From NCBI GenBank assembly GCA_900752815.1, contig CAADWS010000158.1, positions 1-18,636 on the forward strand: 18,636 nt of DNA, in the 5' to 3' direction. Numbering within the stretch: position 1 is the stretch's first letter; each line of letters starts with the position of its first letter. The notes under the pieces were generated by a model. It searched no databases. It was given only the letters and a program-made list of their open reading frames with translations, and had not been told where the DNA came from. This DNA is from Bacteroidaceae bacterium (GTDB lineage: Bacteria; Bacteroidota; Bacteroidia; Bacteroidales; Bacteroidaceae). The position numbers and the translations under genes are program-made. Of the stretch, positions 5,625 through 14,833 are shown piece by piece.

Positions 5625-7940
5625 ATGAAAAAATTCTACTCATTATTGATTATGATGATGCTATGCACCGTTCAGGCCATAGCCATCGACATTGTTACCA
5701 GCTACAGCGGTCCCGTCAAGGACATGAGTCAGCTGGCCGTAGGAGACAAACTTCTCTTGTTCTGTAACGGTCCGACCGACCCTAACGAGAAAGAATACGG
5801 AACCCGTAACGCATTCATGCGCGAGGTGGATGACAATTTCATCAAAATCAGCCGCGACCTGCGCGTCGGCACCAAGGAAAGCAGCGACTACGTATGGACA
5901 GTTCTCTCTTACGAACAGCTCGACGAAGTCAGCTATCAGCTTTCCCTGCAAAGTCCCCGCGGCAACTATCTGCCCACTTTCATTGACGACCTTGATACTT
6001 ACGGACAATGGTCACGCTGGATGGGACGCACAGTTTCCCAGGACGAAGGCACACCGGGCTTGCTCACCATTACCATCTCCGAAGTAGCCGACTCACTTTT
6101 CTACATCTTCGACGAGAACGGCGTTTACTTCAACGGACAGGAGATTCCCAAGGGAGCCACAACGGGTTCGGCCAACTTCGTAGGCTGGAACTCTCCGGGC
6201 GCCAACTCTCTTTACATGATTTACAAGGCTGAAACGGAAGCCCACGACACCTACGCCATCATCATGCTGCTGGAAGATGAAAACGGTGAACGCGAAGAAG
6301 ACGGAGAAATCACCGTTCAGGGCCTCATGGGCGACACCATTCAAGCGCCGGCCTGGGAAAACCACTCCTTGGTAAGAGCCTATGATTTCGACAAGGATGA
6401 ATACATTGAATTCCCCTATATCGTGGACGGCTCCGAGCCTTACCTCATCCTGACATATGAGACCTGGCCCTATGTAACCATAGATTGCGTGGATGCCGAC
6501 ACCGAAGAACTCATTTTCAGCACTGCCAGCTACATCCAGAAAGGCCAGAAGCTGCCGCTCCCAACCGACCAGCAGGTGGGGCTCGGCTACACGCTCATCA
6601 CAGAAGGCTATGACGACTTCACCATCACCGAAGACGTCTCCATCCGCCTGGAATACCGCAGAGACGGCCGCGGCCTTCCCTTTGAGCCTACAACGGTTGA
6701 AAACGGTCAGTTCGCTCCCGGAACCAAATGGTATCTCATGAAGATACGCGGCACCAAAGATCTTTCCTACAACGAAAACGATTTGGGCATCAAGTGCACG
6801 GCGCTGACCGAATACACCGATTCCGCTCTCTTCGCCTTCAGCGGAAACATGCAGGACGGCTTTAAGATTTACAACAAGGTGACCGGACCCGACCAGATTC
6901 TCTGGGCCAGCGACGGCAACGACGGTACAGCCGTATTCTTTGCTCCTGAAGCAGACACTCAGGCACCGAACACCTTCGACATCAGCTTCAACAACGACGG
7001 TTTCTCCCTGAAACTGCACAGCACAGCCAATGCTTACGTCAACGACTTCGCCAGTGCCGGCGTTCTGAAATTCTGGGCCAACAATGCCGGAGCCACCGAC
7101 GCTGGCTCCAAAATCACTTTCCGTGAATATACCGACGCACTGGCCGATGCCCTCAAGTTCGGCGAATACATCAGCTATCTGCAGGCAGAGAATTGCGTAG
7201 GCGGCTGGACTGCCGAACAGCTGGCCGACCTCAAGGCGGCTTATGCCAACAAGGACCTGGCTGCTTGCCAGGCTGCCGCCGAAGCTCTGGCCGAGGCCGA
7301 TACCATTGCCTTCGACAGCAACAAGGCATACATTTTTGTCAGCGCATACAAGAACTTCATCACCAGCCAGCCGGGTGCTCCTGCCTACGCAATGGCTGTT
7401 GAAAACGGCGATTCGCTCGTATGGAAGGTAGCCGACGAAAGCAACAAGGCATTCCACTTCGGCTTCCGCACCGCCAGCGACAGCACCTATTACATTGTTG
7501 CGCTCGAACCCGGTCTGCCCATCGGCGGATTCCGCTTCAACGGACACGCCATGTGCGCCCCATGGGGTCTGCAGGGTAACGAAGACGGCTCCTTCGACGA
7601 AGGTGTTCCCGCACCGTTCGAAATCAAGAAGAACGCCAACGCTCCCGCAGCCTACAGTTTCGTCCACAACTACGGTGCCTCAATCATTACCCTGGCCGGT
7701 TCCCCGGTATCCAACGGAGACGCCACTTCCGGCTACATCACCACCTACAACACACTGACTGCCGCTTACAACAACTACTGGCGGTTGAAACCCGTAGGCG
7801 AATGGGATGCCATCAGCGAAACCGTAGTAGCAGAACCGGGACAGCAGAAGCAAGTGATTTACGACCTGAGCGGCCGCCGCGTACAGAAGGCTGTCAAGGG
7901 TCTGTACATCATCAACGGCAAAAAGGTCTACGTCAAATAA
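5625..7940 (+). CDS. Secreted protein of unknown function with Por-type C-terminal tail
   Basis: I do not recognise a catalytic family. The protein has 771 residues and starts with a clear signal peptide (MKKFYSLLIMMMLCTVQAIA, cleavage near residues 18-20). Most of it is acidic and apparently beta-rich. An alanine-rich helical stretch lies at about residues 503-565 (ADLKAAYANKDLAACQAAAE), resembling small helical spacers in cell-surface proteins. The last 28 residues (IYDLSGRRV...KGLYIINGKKVYVK) match the general pattern of type IX secretion C-terminal sorting tails seen in Prevotella- and Bacteroides-like species, so export and surface attachment or release are inferred. It is a monocistronic unit: its own promoter upstream and a strong hairpin downstream. 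Its GC content looks slightly lower than that of its neighbours. A structural or adhesion role is possible, but nothing in the sequence settles it. Confidence 0.85.
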   Translation: MKKFYSLLIMMMLCTVQAIAIDIVTSYSGPVKDMSQLAVGDKLLLFCNGPTDPNEKEYGTRNAFMREVDDNFIKISRDLRVGTKESSDYVWTVLSYEQLDEVSYQLSLQSPRGNYLPTFIDDLDTYGQWSRWMGRTVSQDEGTPGLLTITISEVADSLFYIFDENGVYFNGQEIPKGATTGSANFVGWNSPGANSLYMIYKAETEAHDTYAIIMLLEDENGEREEDGEITVQGLMGDTIQAPAWENHSLVRAYDFDKDEYIEFPYIVDGSEPYLILTYETWPYVTIDCVDADTEELIFSTASYIQKGQKLPLPTDQQVGLGYTLITEGYDDFTITEDVSIRLEYRRDGRGLPFEPTTVENGQFAPGTKWYLMKIRGTKDLSYNENDLGIKCTALTEYTDSALFAFSGNMQDGFKIYNKVTGPDQILWASDGNDGTAVFFAPEADTQAPNTFDISFNNDGFSLKLHSTANAYVNDFASAGVLKFWANNAGATDAGSKITFREYTDALADALKFGEYISYLQAENCVGGWTAEQLADLKAAYANKDLAACQAAAEALAEADTIAFDSNKAYIFVSAYKNFITSQPGAPAYAMAVENGDSLVWKVADESNKAFHFGFRTASDSTYYIVALEPGLPIGGFRFNGHAMCAPWGLQGNEDGSFDEGVPAPFEIKKNANAPAAYSFVHNYGASIITLAGSPVSNGDATSGYITTYNTLTAAYNNYWRLKPVGEWDAISETVVAEPGQQKQVIYDLSGRRVQKAVKGLYIINGKKVYVK

Positions 7941-7965
7941 CCCTTCACCGTCCTGACTGAGTTAC

Positions 7966-8010
7966 AACCGGTCCGCCCACGTGCCTGTCACGGAGCGGAC
8001 CGGTTTCGTT
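7966..8010 (+). terminator. Rho-independent terminator after the secreted protein gene
   Basis: AACCGGTCCGC (7966-7976, counting the preceding A) pairs with GCGGACCGGTT (7995-8005), an 11-bp perfect stem. A small internal stem CGTG/CACG (7980-7983 with 7989-7992) sits inside the loop, and TTTCGTTTGT follows. Because the hairpin reaches into the open frame that begins at 8010, it argues against an upstream start for sbcD. Confidence 0.8.
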
Positions 8011-8118
8011 TGTACCTGTTACAGAGACTGCCCGCCAGGCTTCGGAAACGCCACGCAAAAGTCAACACCACCCGCGAAAAAAAGAAAGGGCACCAACGCA
8101 GTTCTGCGCAGGATTCAG

Positions 8119-8126
8119 TATTTTTG
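8119..8126 (+). promoter_or_regulatory. Candidate -7 promoter box for sbcDC
   Basis: TATTTTTG matches TAnnTTTG and lies 21 bp before the sbcD ATG at 8148. Transcription would begin at about 8132-8135, leaving a leader of only about 15 nt. No clear -33 TTTG is seen. The position supports 8148 rather than 8010 as the sbcD start. Confidence 0.5.
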
Positions 8127-8147
8127 CAGACAAAAGAATACACTCTT

Positions 8148-9401
8148 ATGAAGATTCTGCATACAGCAGACTGGCATCTCGGCAACAACTTTCACCGCCA
8201 CGAGCGCAATCTGGAACACCTGCATTTTCTTGACTGGCTGCTGAACACCCTGCGGGCAGAGCAACCCGACGCTCTCATCGTGTCCGGCGACATTTTCGAT
8301 TCGGCCAACCCCTCCGTAGCGGCCGAAGGCCTGTTCTACGACTTTCTGCTCCAGGCCACGGAAGCGGTCAAGGGACTGCAGATTGTTGCCATTGCCGGCA
8401 ACCACGACTCAGCCGGCCGCCTCGACGCACCGGCCCGGCTACTGAAACGCCACAACATCTACGTACGCGGCAACATCCGCCGCAACGAAGAAACGGGCAC
8501 TCCCGACTTCGACCATCTCATCCTTCCGCTCGGCGAACGGCTGAAAGAGGAAGCCGGAGTGGTATGTCTCGCCCTGCCCTATCTCCGCCCTTACGACTAT
8601 CCCGCCGGGATGAGTCCGGCCGAAGGCCTTCACTACTATTTCGAGGAGATGATGAAGCGCCTGGCCCGTTCCGATTTCCGCAATCTGCCGGTCATCGCTG
8701 CCGCCCACTTCTATGCCGCGGGCGCCGAAATCTGTGCCGACGAGCACAGCGAGCGCCTCGTTGTCGGCGGACAGGACTGCGTGCCTGCCGACGTCGTGGG
8801 CAAAGGCATCTGCTACACCGCCCTCGGCCACATCCACCGTTGTCAGCCCATCCAAGGCAGCAACAGCGTCATGCACTACGCAGGCAGCGCCCTGCCCATG
8901 TCGTTTTCCGAACGCGGCTACCGTCACGGCGTGCTGCGCGTGGAAATCGATGCCGACGGCGCAGCCTCCGTAACCCAGTTGCCCTATAGCCCCTTGCGCC
9001 AGCTTCTTTCCATTCCCGCCCAAGGGGCCGCAAGCAAAGAGGAAGTTTTTGCTGCCATCGGCCAACTGCCGCAACGCAAAGCCGGCGACACCGGCGACAA
9101 CTGGCCCTACCTTGAAATCCGCCTGCTCGAAACGATGCCCGAACCGGAGATGCTTTATCAGGTAACGCAGGCGCTGGCCGACCGCGCCGCCCACTTCTGC
9201 CGCATGCTGCGCGTCCGCCCCGAAATTGCGACGGCGGAACAGTCCGCATCTGCCGAAGGCGAACAGCTCCAAAGCCTGGCACCCATCGACATGGCCCGCC
9301 GCGTCTTCAGCGCCCACTACGGACAGGAGATGCCCGAAGCCCTGACCCGGCGCTTCGAAACGGCCGAACAAATCTGCCTCCAACCGTCGTCACACCCCTA
9401 A
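8148..9401 (+). CDS. sbcD: Exonuclease subunit SbcD
   Basis: SbcD is the Mre11-type nuclease subunit of the SbcCD complex, which cuts DNA hairpins and trims double-strand ends with 3'-5' exonuclease and endonuclease activity. The protein has 417 residues, the usual length. The calcineurin-like phosphoesterase motifs are all visible: ADWHLG with Asp8 and His10, SGDIFD with Asp48, GNHDS with Asn85, His86 and Asp87, and GHIH with His228 and His230. These residues bind two Mn ions. I chose the ATG at 8148 because MKILHTADWHLG is the canonical N-terminus. A frame extension to 8010 would add 46 basic residues and overlap a terminator and promoter. sbcC follows after 12 bp, so the two are almost certainly co-transcribed and translationally linked. 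Confidence 0.96.
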   Translation: MKILHTADWHLGNNFHRHERNLEHLHFLDWLLNTLRAEQPDALIVSGDIFDSANPSVAAEGLFYDFLLQATEAVKGLQIVAIAGNHDSAGRLDAPARLLKRHNIYVRGNIRRNEETGTPDFDHLILPLGERLKEEAGVVCLALPYLRPYDYPAGMSPAEGLHYYFEEMMKRLARSDFRNLPVIAAAHFYAAGAEICADEHSERLVVGGQDCVPADVVGKGICYTALGHIHRCQPIQGSNSVMHYAGSALPMSFSERGYRHGVLRVEIDADGAASVTQLPYSPLRQLLSIPAQGAASKEEVFAAIGQLPQRKAGDTGDNWPYLEIRLLETMPEPEMLYQVTQALADRAAHFCRMLRVRPEIATAEQSASAEGEQLQSLAPIDMARRVFSAHYGQEMPEALTRRFETAEQICLQPSSHP

Positions 9402-9413
9402 CACGCCGACACC

Positions 9414-12400
9414 TTGAAAATAGAGAAAATCACGCTCTGCAACCTCACCTCCATCGAGGGCGAGCACACCATAGACTTCACCCAAGAGCCATTGCGCTCG
9501 GCCAGCCTCTTTGCCATTACCGGCGACACCGGGGCCGGAAAATCCACCCTGCTCGACGCCATCTGCCTGGCGCTCTACAACAAAGCGCCCCGCTTCGAAA
9601 ACGCCGAGACCATCGCCGCTCCCGACCTGGAACAGGAGGCACCCGGCGCCCTGCGGCTCCAGGCCCGCGACGTGCGCCACATGTTGCGCCGCGGACAGAA
9701 AGAAGGCCACGCGCAGGTGGTCTTCTCCACCCCCGACGGTGCCCGCTACGCAGCCGGATGGTATCTGCGTGTGAAGCGCACCGGCAACTACGACCGCGTG
9801 AAGCGCACCCTGCGCTGCCTGGCCCCACGAAAAAAGGACTTTCCCGAGCAGGAAATCGACACGGCCATCACGCAAATCATCGGTCTCGACTACACGCAAT
9901 TCACCCGTACGGTCATGCTGGCACAAAACAGTTTTTCCAACTTTCTCAAAGCCCGGCGGGAAGAAAAATCGCAGCTTCTGGAAAAACTGACCGGAACGGA
10001 AATCTACGGCCGCATTTCCCAAGCCATCTACCAGCAGACGGCACAGGCACAGCAAAACTACGAAGCGCTGGAAAGCGAACTGAAAGGCATATTTACCAAC
10101 CGGCTTCGACCGGAAGAACTGGCCGAAACCGAAGAGCGCCGACGATTGCGCCAGTCCCGCCTGAAGACCATGGAGGAGCAGAGCCGGCTGATAGAAACCC
10201 AGCTGCAGTGGTACAGCGACAACCAGCTGCTCGAACAGAAAGTGCGCCTGTGTGAGGATGCCCAAAACGCGGCCCACAAAGCCTATGTCGCCCTGCGCGG
10301 AGAGGAACTCATGCTGGAGCGATATGACGACGTGCTGTGCGTGCAGCCGCTTTATCAGGAAATTGCCGTCCACAATGCCGACATCGCACGCCTCAAACAG
10401 CAGGAAGAGGCAACCGCCGCACGCATTCTCGAGGAACGCCAGCATGTGGAACGCACCCGCGCCGCACTGGCCGAGCAGCAGAACCGCACCGCCGACGCCG
10501 AGCAGCAGCTCAACCTGCGACGGCCGGCCATCAACCGCGGCCATTCCCTCAACGGTGAAATATCCGAGGCCAACGAACAGCTCCGAAAGGCCCAACTGGA
10601 ATACAAGGAAGCCCAGCAGCGATACGACCAGCTCCTCACACAGCTCGCCGGAAAGAAAAACCACTACCGCCTCGTTCAGAAGGAAATAGAAGAAACACAG
10701 CTCCACCACCAGGCGCTGTCCGTACACAAGGTCATGTTCGACCGTTACGACCTGCTGAAGGACAAACTCAGCCAATTCAACACGGAATCGCAGCAGAACG
10801 AAAAGAACCAGAAAAAACTGGCTGAACTGCAACGCATGCAAAAGGAATTGGGACAGGCACGCGAAAAGCTGGAAGGGGTGCAACAGCAGAACATGGAGCA
10901 GCTCTCCGTTGTCAAGAGCGAACTGAGCATCCACCAGCAGGCCAACCGCGGCTGCGACGGCGAGGCCCTCCAGCAACGCTTTGCCGACAGCCGCAGCCGC
11001 CTTGTTGAGCTGGAGCAGGCAGCCCTTCTGTGGCAGCGCATCTCCACCGGATATCTGGAAATCAGCGAGAAGCAGGCCAACCGCAACCGCCACATGGCCG
11101 AACAGGAACAGCTGAAAAAGGACATTGCCCGCCTGCAACGTGAGGCCGACGTGCTCGACGAGGCCTACCACCGGCTCAATGTGGCCTTCACGCTCAGCCA
11201 GAGCGAAAACATCGTGCAACTGCGCCAGCAACTCAAGGAAGGCAGTGCCTGCCCGGTATGCGGCGCCACCCATCACCCTTATCACACGGAAACCGAACGC
11301 GAACTCGGCGAACTGCTCAACAACCTGGAAAAGGAACACAACGAGGCCCGCCAGCAACTGGAGGAAAAACGGCTGCAACTGCAGGAGATGCGCGAAAGGC
11401 TGGCCAGCGGCGAAGGCCGCCTGCACGCCGAAACCGAAAACCTGAACGAGCGCGAGCAGCAGCAGAAGGACGACGTGGAGAAGTGGAACACCTTCGCTCA
11501 CCTCGACACCACCTTTGCCGACTGCTCCCCCAGCGTGAGCCGCGACGCACGCCGCCTCATGATTGAAACACTACTCGACAGCACCCGCCGCTCGCTCGAA
11601 GAGGCCCGGCAGGAACTCCATACCTTCAACGTGCACCAACAGCACATCAACCGCCTCAACGAGGACGCGGCGCGCCTCACCTTCAAGATGAACGAAGACC
11701 AGGCACGCCTGGAGGAAATCCGCGCCCAGCACCAGATTATAACGGCCAGCATCGACGAACTGCTGCATGCCATCAACCTGTCCGACCGCACCTGCGGACA
11801 ACTGTATGCCGACCTCGACGGAATCATCACCCTCTCCGGCTGGTTCAGCGAATGGAGAAACAACGCCGACCACTTCCGCCTGCGCCTCACCCAGCTCAAT
11901 GAAGACTGGAAGGACACCTGCAAGCGGCTGGAGGAATGCCGGCGCAACGAAGCCGTACTCGGCGAGGAAGTGCGCTCCACCGAAGCCAACACCGCCGACA
12001 TGTCGCGCCAGGTAGCCCATCTCCGCGACGCCGCCGAACTGGCAACCCAGACGCTGGCGGGCAAACAGCAGGAACTGCGCCAGCTCTTCGGCAACGGCAC
12101 GCCCGAGCAGGAGGAGGAAACGCTGCAACAGCGCATAGCCGAAGCCCGCAGCCGGGAAATCCAGGCCCGCAGCCAGGCCGAAACGGCCGCAGCCGCCTAC
12201 AGTCTGTCGAAAGGCACCCACCACAACCTCGTGGAAAACCGGCTGAAAAAACAAAAGGAATATCACGAAAAAATGTCGGAACTCGACCTGTGGATGCTCC
12301 GCTTCAACGGCAGCCATTCGCCGGTGCAACTGGCAGAACTCGAACGCATCTTCTCCGACCCGCGCGACTGGAATGCCCTGCGCCGCCGCATCGACGCCCA

Positions 12401-13169
12401 CAGGCAGGAAGTGGTGCTGAGCCGCCACAACACCGAACTGGCCCGACAGGAACTGCTCCGCCTGCAAAGCGCCCCCACACGTCCCGACGCCGGAAAGGGC
12501 GAAACGCCCGAGGCACTGGCCGAAACTGCCGCCACCCTGCAGCAGCAAAGCCAGGAACTGCGCGACGAACTGGCAGCCATCAACCTGAAGATTCTGGCCC
12601 ATGAACGCAGTCTGCAGGTAGCTGCCACCTATGAAGCGCGCATGGCCGCCGCCAGGGACGACTTCGAGCAATGGAGCAGCCTCAACGCCCTCTTCGGCAG
12701 CGCCGACGGGAAAAAGTTCCGCGAACTGGCCCAAAGCTACACGTTCAGCTATCTGGTGGAACACGCCAACCGGCATCTCCACCAGCTCTCGCCCCGCTAC
12801 GAGCTCTACACCCTGCCCGGCACCCTCACCCTCGAAATCGTCGACCACGACATGTTCGACCAGCGCCGCTACGTCCACTCGCTCTCAGGCGGCGAAACCT
12901 TCGTCGTGAGCCTTTCCCTCGCCCTGGGCCTCGCCTCGCTTTCGGGCAACAGTCTGGCCATCGGCAGCCTCTTCATCGACGAAGGCTTCGGCAATCTTGA
13001 CGAAGAGTCGCTCCAGCTCGTCATGAATGCCCTCGCCCGGCTGGAGAACTCACAGGGACGCAAAGTGGGCGTCATCAGCCATACCCAGCAAATCCGCTCA
13101 CAAATCAGTCCGCAAATCCGCCTGGTCAAGGTGCCGGGAGGCGGACGGAGCCGCATCGAAATACAATAA
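9414..13169 (+). CDS. sbcC: Exonuclease subunit SbcC (SMC-like ATPase)
   Basis: SbcC is the Rad50-type ATPase partner of SbcD. The protein has 1251 residues, longer than the E. coli protein (about 1050) but within the family range. Walker A is GDTGAGKS (residues 37-44). Two long Glu/Gln/Arg-rich coiled-coil arms follow. The zinc hook CPVC (Cys613 and Cys616) lies almost exactly mid-protein, as expected for the dimerising apex. The ABC signature LSGGE (1157-1161), Walker B LFIDEGFGNLD (1186-1196) and the C-terminal histidine switch segment (GVISHTQQI) complete the ATPase. The start is TTG at 9414; no ATG is placed to give the conserved MKIEKITLCNLTSIEG start. Only 12 bp separate it from sbcD, so reinitiation or coupled translation is likely. 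Hairpin cleavage and end processing are known family functions. Confidence 0.96.
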   Translation: MKIEKITLCNLTSIEGEHTIDFTQEPLRSASLFAITGDTGAGKSTLLDAICLALYNKAPRFENAETIAAPDLEQEAPGALRLQARDVRHMLRRGQKEGHAQVVFSTPDGARYAAGWYLRVKRTGNYDRVKRTLRCLAPRKKDFPEQEIDTAITQIIGLDYTQFTRTVMLAQNSFSNFLKARREEKSQLLEKLTGTEIYGRISQAIYQQTAQAQQNYEALESELKGIFTNRLRPEELAETEERRRLRQSRLKTMEEQSRLIETQLQWYSDNQLLEQKVRLCEDAQNAAHKAYVALRGEELMLERYDDVLCVQPLYQEIAVHNADIARLKQQEEATAARILEERQHVERTRAALAEQQNRTADAEQQLNLRRPAINRGHSLNGEISEANEQLRKAQLEYKEAQQRYDQLLTQLAGKKNHYRLVQKEIEETQLHHQALSVHKVMFDRYDLLKDKLSQFNTESQQNEKNQKKLAELQRMQKELGQAREKLEGVQQQNMEQLSVVKSELSIHQQANRGCDGEALQQRFADSRSRLVELEQAALLWQRISTGYLEISEKQANRNRHMAEQEQLKKDIARLQREADVLDEAYHRLNVAFTLSQSENIVQLRQQLKEGSACPVCGATHHPYHTETERELGELLNNLEKEHNEARQQLEEKRLQLQEMRERLASGEGRLHAETENLNEREQQQKDDVEKWNTFAHLDTTFADCSPSVSRDARRLMIETLLDSTRRSLEEARQELHTFNVHQQHINRLNEDAARLTFKMNEDQARLEEIRAQHQIITASIDELLHAINLSDRTCGQLYADLDGIITLSGWFSEWRNNADHFRLRLTQLNEDWKDTCKRLEECRRNEAVLGEEVRSTEANTADMSRQVAHLRDAAELATQTLAGKQQELRQLFGNGTPEQEEETLQQRIAEARSREIQARSQAETAAAAYSLSKGTHHNLVENRLKKQKEYHEKMSELDLWMLRFNGSHSPVQLAELERIFSDPRDWNALRRRIDAHRQEVVLSRHNTELARQELLRLQSAPTRPDAGKGETPEALAETAATLQQQSQELRDELAAINLKILAHERSLQVAATYEARMAAARDDFEQWSSLNALFGSADGKKFRELAQSYTFSYLVEHANRHLHQLSPRYELYTLPGTLTLEIVDHDMFDQRRYVHSLSGGETFVVSLSLALGLASLSGNSLAIGSLFIDEGFGNLDEESLQLVMNALARLENSQGRKVGVISHTQQIRSQISPQIRLVKVPGGGRSRIEIQ

Positions 13170-13178
13170 CACGAAAAA

Positions 13179-13214
13179 GGCGTGCGGACCGACCGCACGC
13201 CCTTCCTCTTCTCT
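13179..13214 (+). terminator. Hairpin after sbcC, possible weak terminator
   Basis: GGCGTGCGG (13179-13187) pairs perfectly with CCGCACGCC (13193-13201) around a 5-nt loop, 10 bp after the sbcC stop. The tail is pyrimidine-rich (CTTCCTCTTCTC) rather than a true T-run, so termination may be partial and the Nudix gene may be read through. Confidence 0.55.
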
Positions 13215-13227
13215 ACCCCCAACAGCC

Positions 13228-13638
13228 ATGAAGCCTCACTACAACGTGGTAGCGGCCGTCGTGCGCAACAACGGCGAAATCCTTTGCATGCAGCGCGGAC
13301 CGACCCGCTTCAGCTACACCAGTTACACATATGAATTCCCCGGCGGCAAAGTGGAGCCGGGCGAAACGCCCCGCGACGCCCTGCGCCGCGAGTTGCAGGA
13401 AGAGCTGGACCTGACCGTCGGCATTGTGTGCCACCTGCTCACGGTACACCATGTCTACCCCAACTTCAGCATCACCATGGCCGCCTACCTCTGCGATGCC
13501 CCTGCCCGCACCCTCTCGCTGAAGGAGCACCACAACAGCCTGTGGCTGCCGGCCGCACGCCTGCACGAGCCCGACTGGGCCGCCGCCGACCAGAACATCG
13601 CCCGCCACCTGCGGCTTCATTTCCTTGCCCGGCAGTAA
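13228..13638 (+). CDS. Nudix hydrolase, MutT-like
   Basis: This is a cytoplasmic nucleoside diphosphate-linked hydrolase of 136 residues, the size of single-domain MutT proteins. The Nudix box GX5EX7REUXEEXGU spans residues 40-62 (GKVEPGETPRDA followed by LRRELQEELDL), with aspartate at the usual glycine position near its end. The early segment VVAAVVRNNGEILCMQRG matches MutT and NudG-type enzymes. It could sanitise oxidised or otherwise modified nucleotides (8-oxo-dGTP or 5-substituted CTP); the substrate cannot be decided here. I start at 13228 (MKPHYNVVAAVV) because upstream frame sequence overlaps sbcC. It follows sbcC by 58 bp, on the same strand, and precedes the fucosidase by 40 bp. 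Its proximity to sbcCD would fit a genome-maintenance role, but that is inference. Confidence 0.9.
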   Translation: MKPHYNVVAAVVRNNGEILCMQRGPTRFSYTSYTYEFPGGKVEPGETPRDALRRELQEELDLTVGIVCHLLTVHHVYPNFSITMAAYLCDAPARTLSLKEHHNSLWLPAARLHEPDWAAADQNIARHLRLHFLARQ

Positions 13639-13678
13639 TCCCGACAACATTCATTTAATCATTCATACCTAACTATCT

Positions 13679-14758
13679 ATGAAAACCAAACGTATTCTGC
13701 TCCTCACCGGCTGGATGCTCCTGCTGCTGCTCCATCCCGGCATTACGGCCCGTGCACAAGCCACGACCGATTATCTGAAAGAAACTCCGGAAGCATTCCG
13801 CGCCCGCATGAAATGGTTCAACGACGCCCGCTTCGGCATGTTCATCCACTTCGGCCTTTACAGCCAGCTGGGCGGCATCTACAACGGCCAGGAAGTGGGC
13901 GGATATGCCGAGTGGATACAGTCGAGCGCCGACATCGCGGCCGATGAATACGCCCGCCTCATCAACACCTGGAAACCTACAAAGTTCAATGCCCGCAAAA
14001 TCGTCAAACTCGCCAAAAAGGCGGGTATGAAATACCTTGTCATCACGACCAAACACCATGAAGGCTTCTGCTTGTGGGACTCCGACTACACCGACTTTGA
14101 CATTGCCGCATCGCCCATGAAGGGCCGCGACTTCATCGCCGAACTGTCCGAAGCCTGCAAAAAGGAAGGTATCGTTTTCGGCACTTATTACAGCATCATC
14201 GACTGGCACCACCCCTCGCAAATGCGCAATGCCGCCGGGAAAAACGGCTGGGACAAATGGGCACAACTCACCATGAAGCCCGGACGTAAAAGCGAATACA
14301 TCGCCTACATGAAGCATCAAATCAAGGAACTGATTGAACGCTATGACACCGATATCCTCTGGTTCGACGGCGACTGGGTCAACTGGTGGACAATGGAAGA
14401 CGGCAAAGACCTCTACCAATACATCCGCAGTCTGAAACCCTCCATCATCATCAACAACCGCGTAGCCAAACGCGCCCAGTTCCAAAAGGATTTCGGCACG
14501 CCCGAACAGGAACACCCGGCCAATGCGCTCGACTATTTCTGGGAAGCCTGCTACACGCTGAACGAATCGTGGGGATTCAAAGCCAGCGACCACCAATGGA
14601 AAAGCGCCGACAATGTCGTGAAAAAGCTGGAAGATATCAACGGCAAAGGCGGTAACCTGCTGCTCAACATCGGGCCCGACGGCAACGGACGCGTGCCGGA
14701 GGAATCAATAAAAATACTGAAAGAAGTAGGCAAAATCCTGAAAGCGAAAAACCGGTAA
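13679..14758 (+). CDS. Secreted GH29 alpha-L-fucosidase, catalytic domain only
   Basis: This is a retaining alpha-L-fucosidase of family GH29, removing terminal fucose from glycans. A signal peptide (MKTKRILLLTGWMLLLLLHP...ARAQA) is probably cut after Ala28; there is no lipobox, so the periplasm is the likely location. Family landmarks are FIHFGLYS (His57), KHHEGF (residues 125-130, His126 and His127) and ILWFDGDW with the probable nucleophile Asp230. FGTPEQE contains candidate acid/base residues Glu276 and Glu278. The chain has only 359 residues and stops soon after NLLLNIGPDGNGRVP, so the C-terminal beta-sandwich found in many relatives is missing. The start at 13679 gives an intact signal peptide. 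It lies 40 bp after the Nudix gene and converges on the GH16 gene, with a repeat element between. Confidence 0.93.
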   Translation: MKTKRILLLTGWMLLLLLHPGITARAQATTDYLKETPEAFRARMKWFNDARFGMFIHFGLYSQLGGIYNGQEVGGYAEWIQSSADIAADEYARLINTWKPTKFNARKIVKLAKKAGMKYLVITTKHHEGFCLWDSDYTDFDIAASPMKGRDFIAELSEACKKEGIVFGTYYSIIDWHHPSQMRNAAGKNGWDKWAQLTMKPGRKSEYIAYMKHQIKELIERYDTDILWFDGDWVNWWTMEDGKDLYQYIRSLKPSIIINNRVAKRAQFQKDFGTPEQEHPANALDYFWEACYTLNESWGFKASDHQWKSADNVVKKLEDINGKGGNLLLNIGPDGNGRVPEESIKILKEVGKILKAKNR

Positions 14759-14833
14759 GACCGCTCATCCGGCCGTCACGTTTTCACCGCCAACAGCCGG
14801 ACTCCACACACCGCCGGTTGCAGAACAAGCCGG

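Noticed and set aside
9390..11501. 703-codon minus-strand frame opposite sbcC
   Set aside because: Leucine- and phenylalanine-rich antisense of the coiled-coil coding sequence; the plus-strand SbcC has every expected motif.
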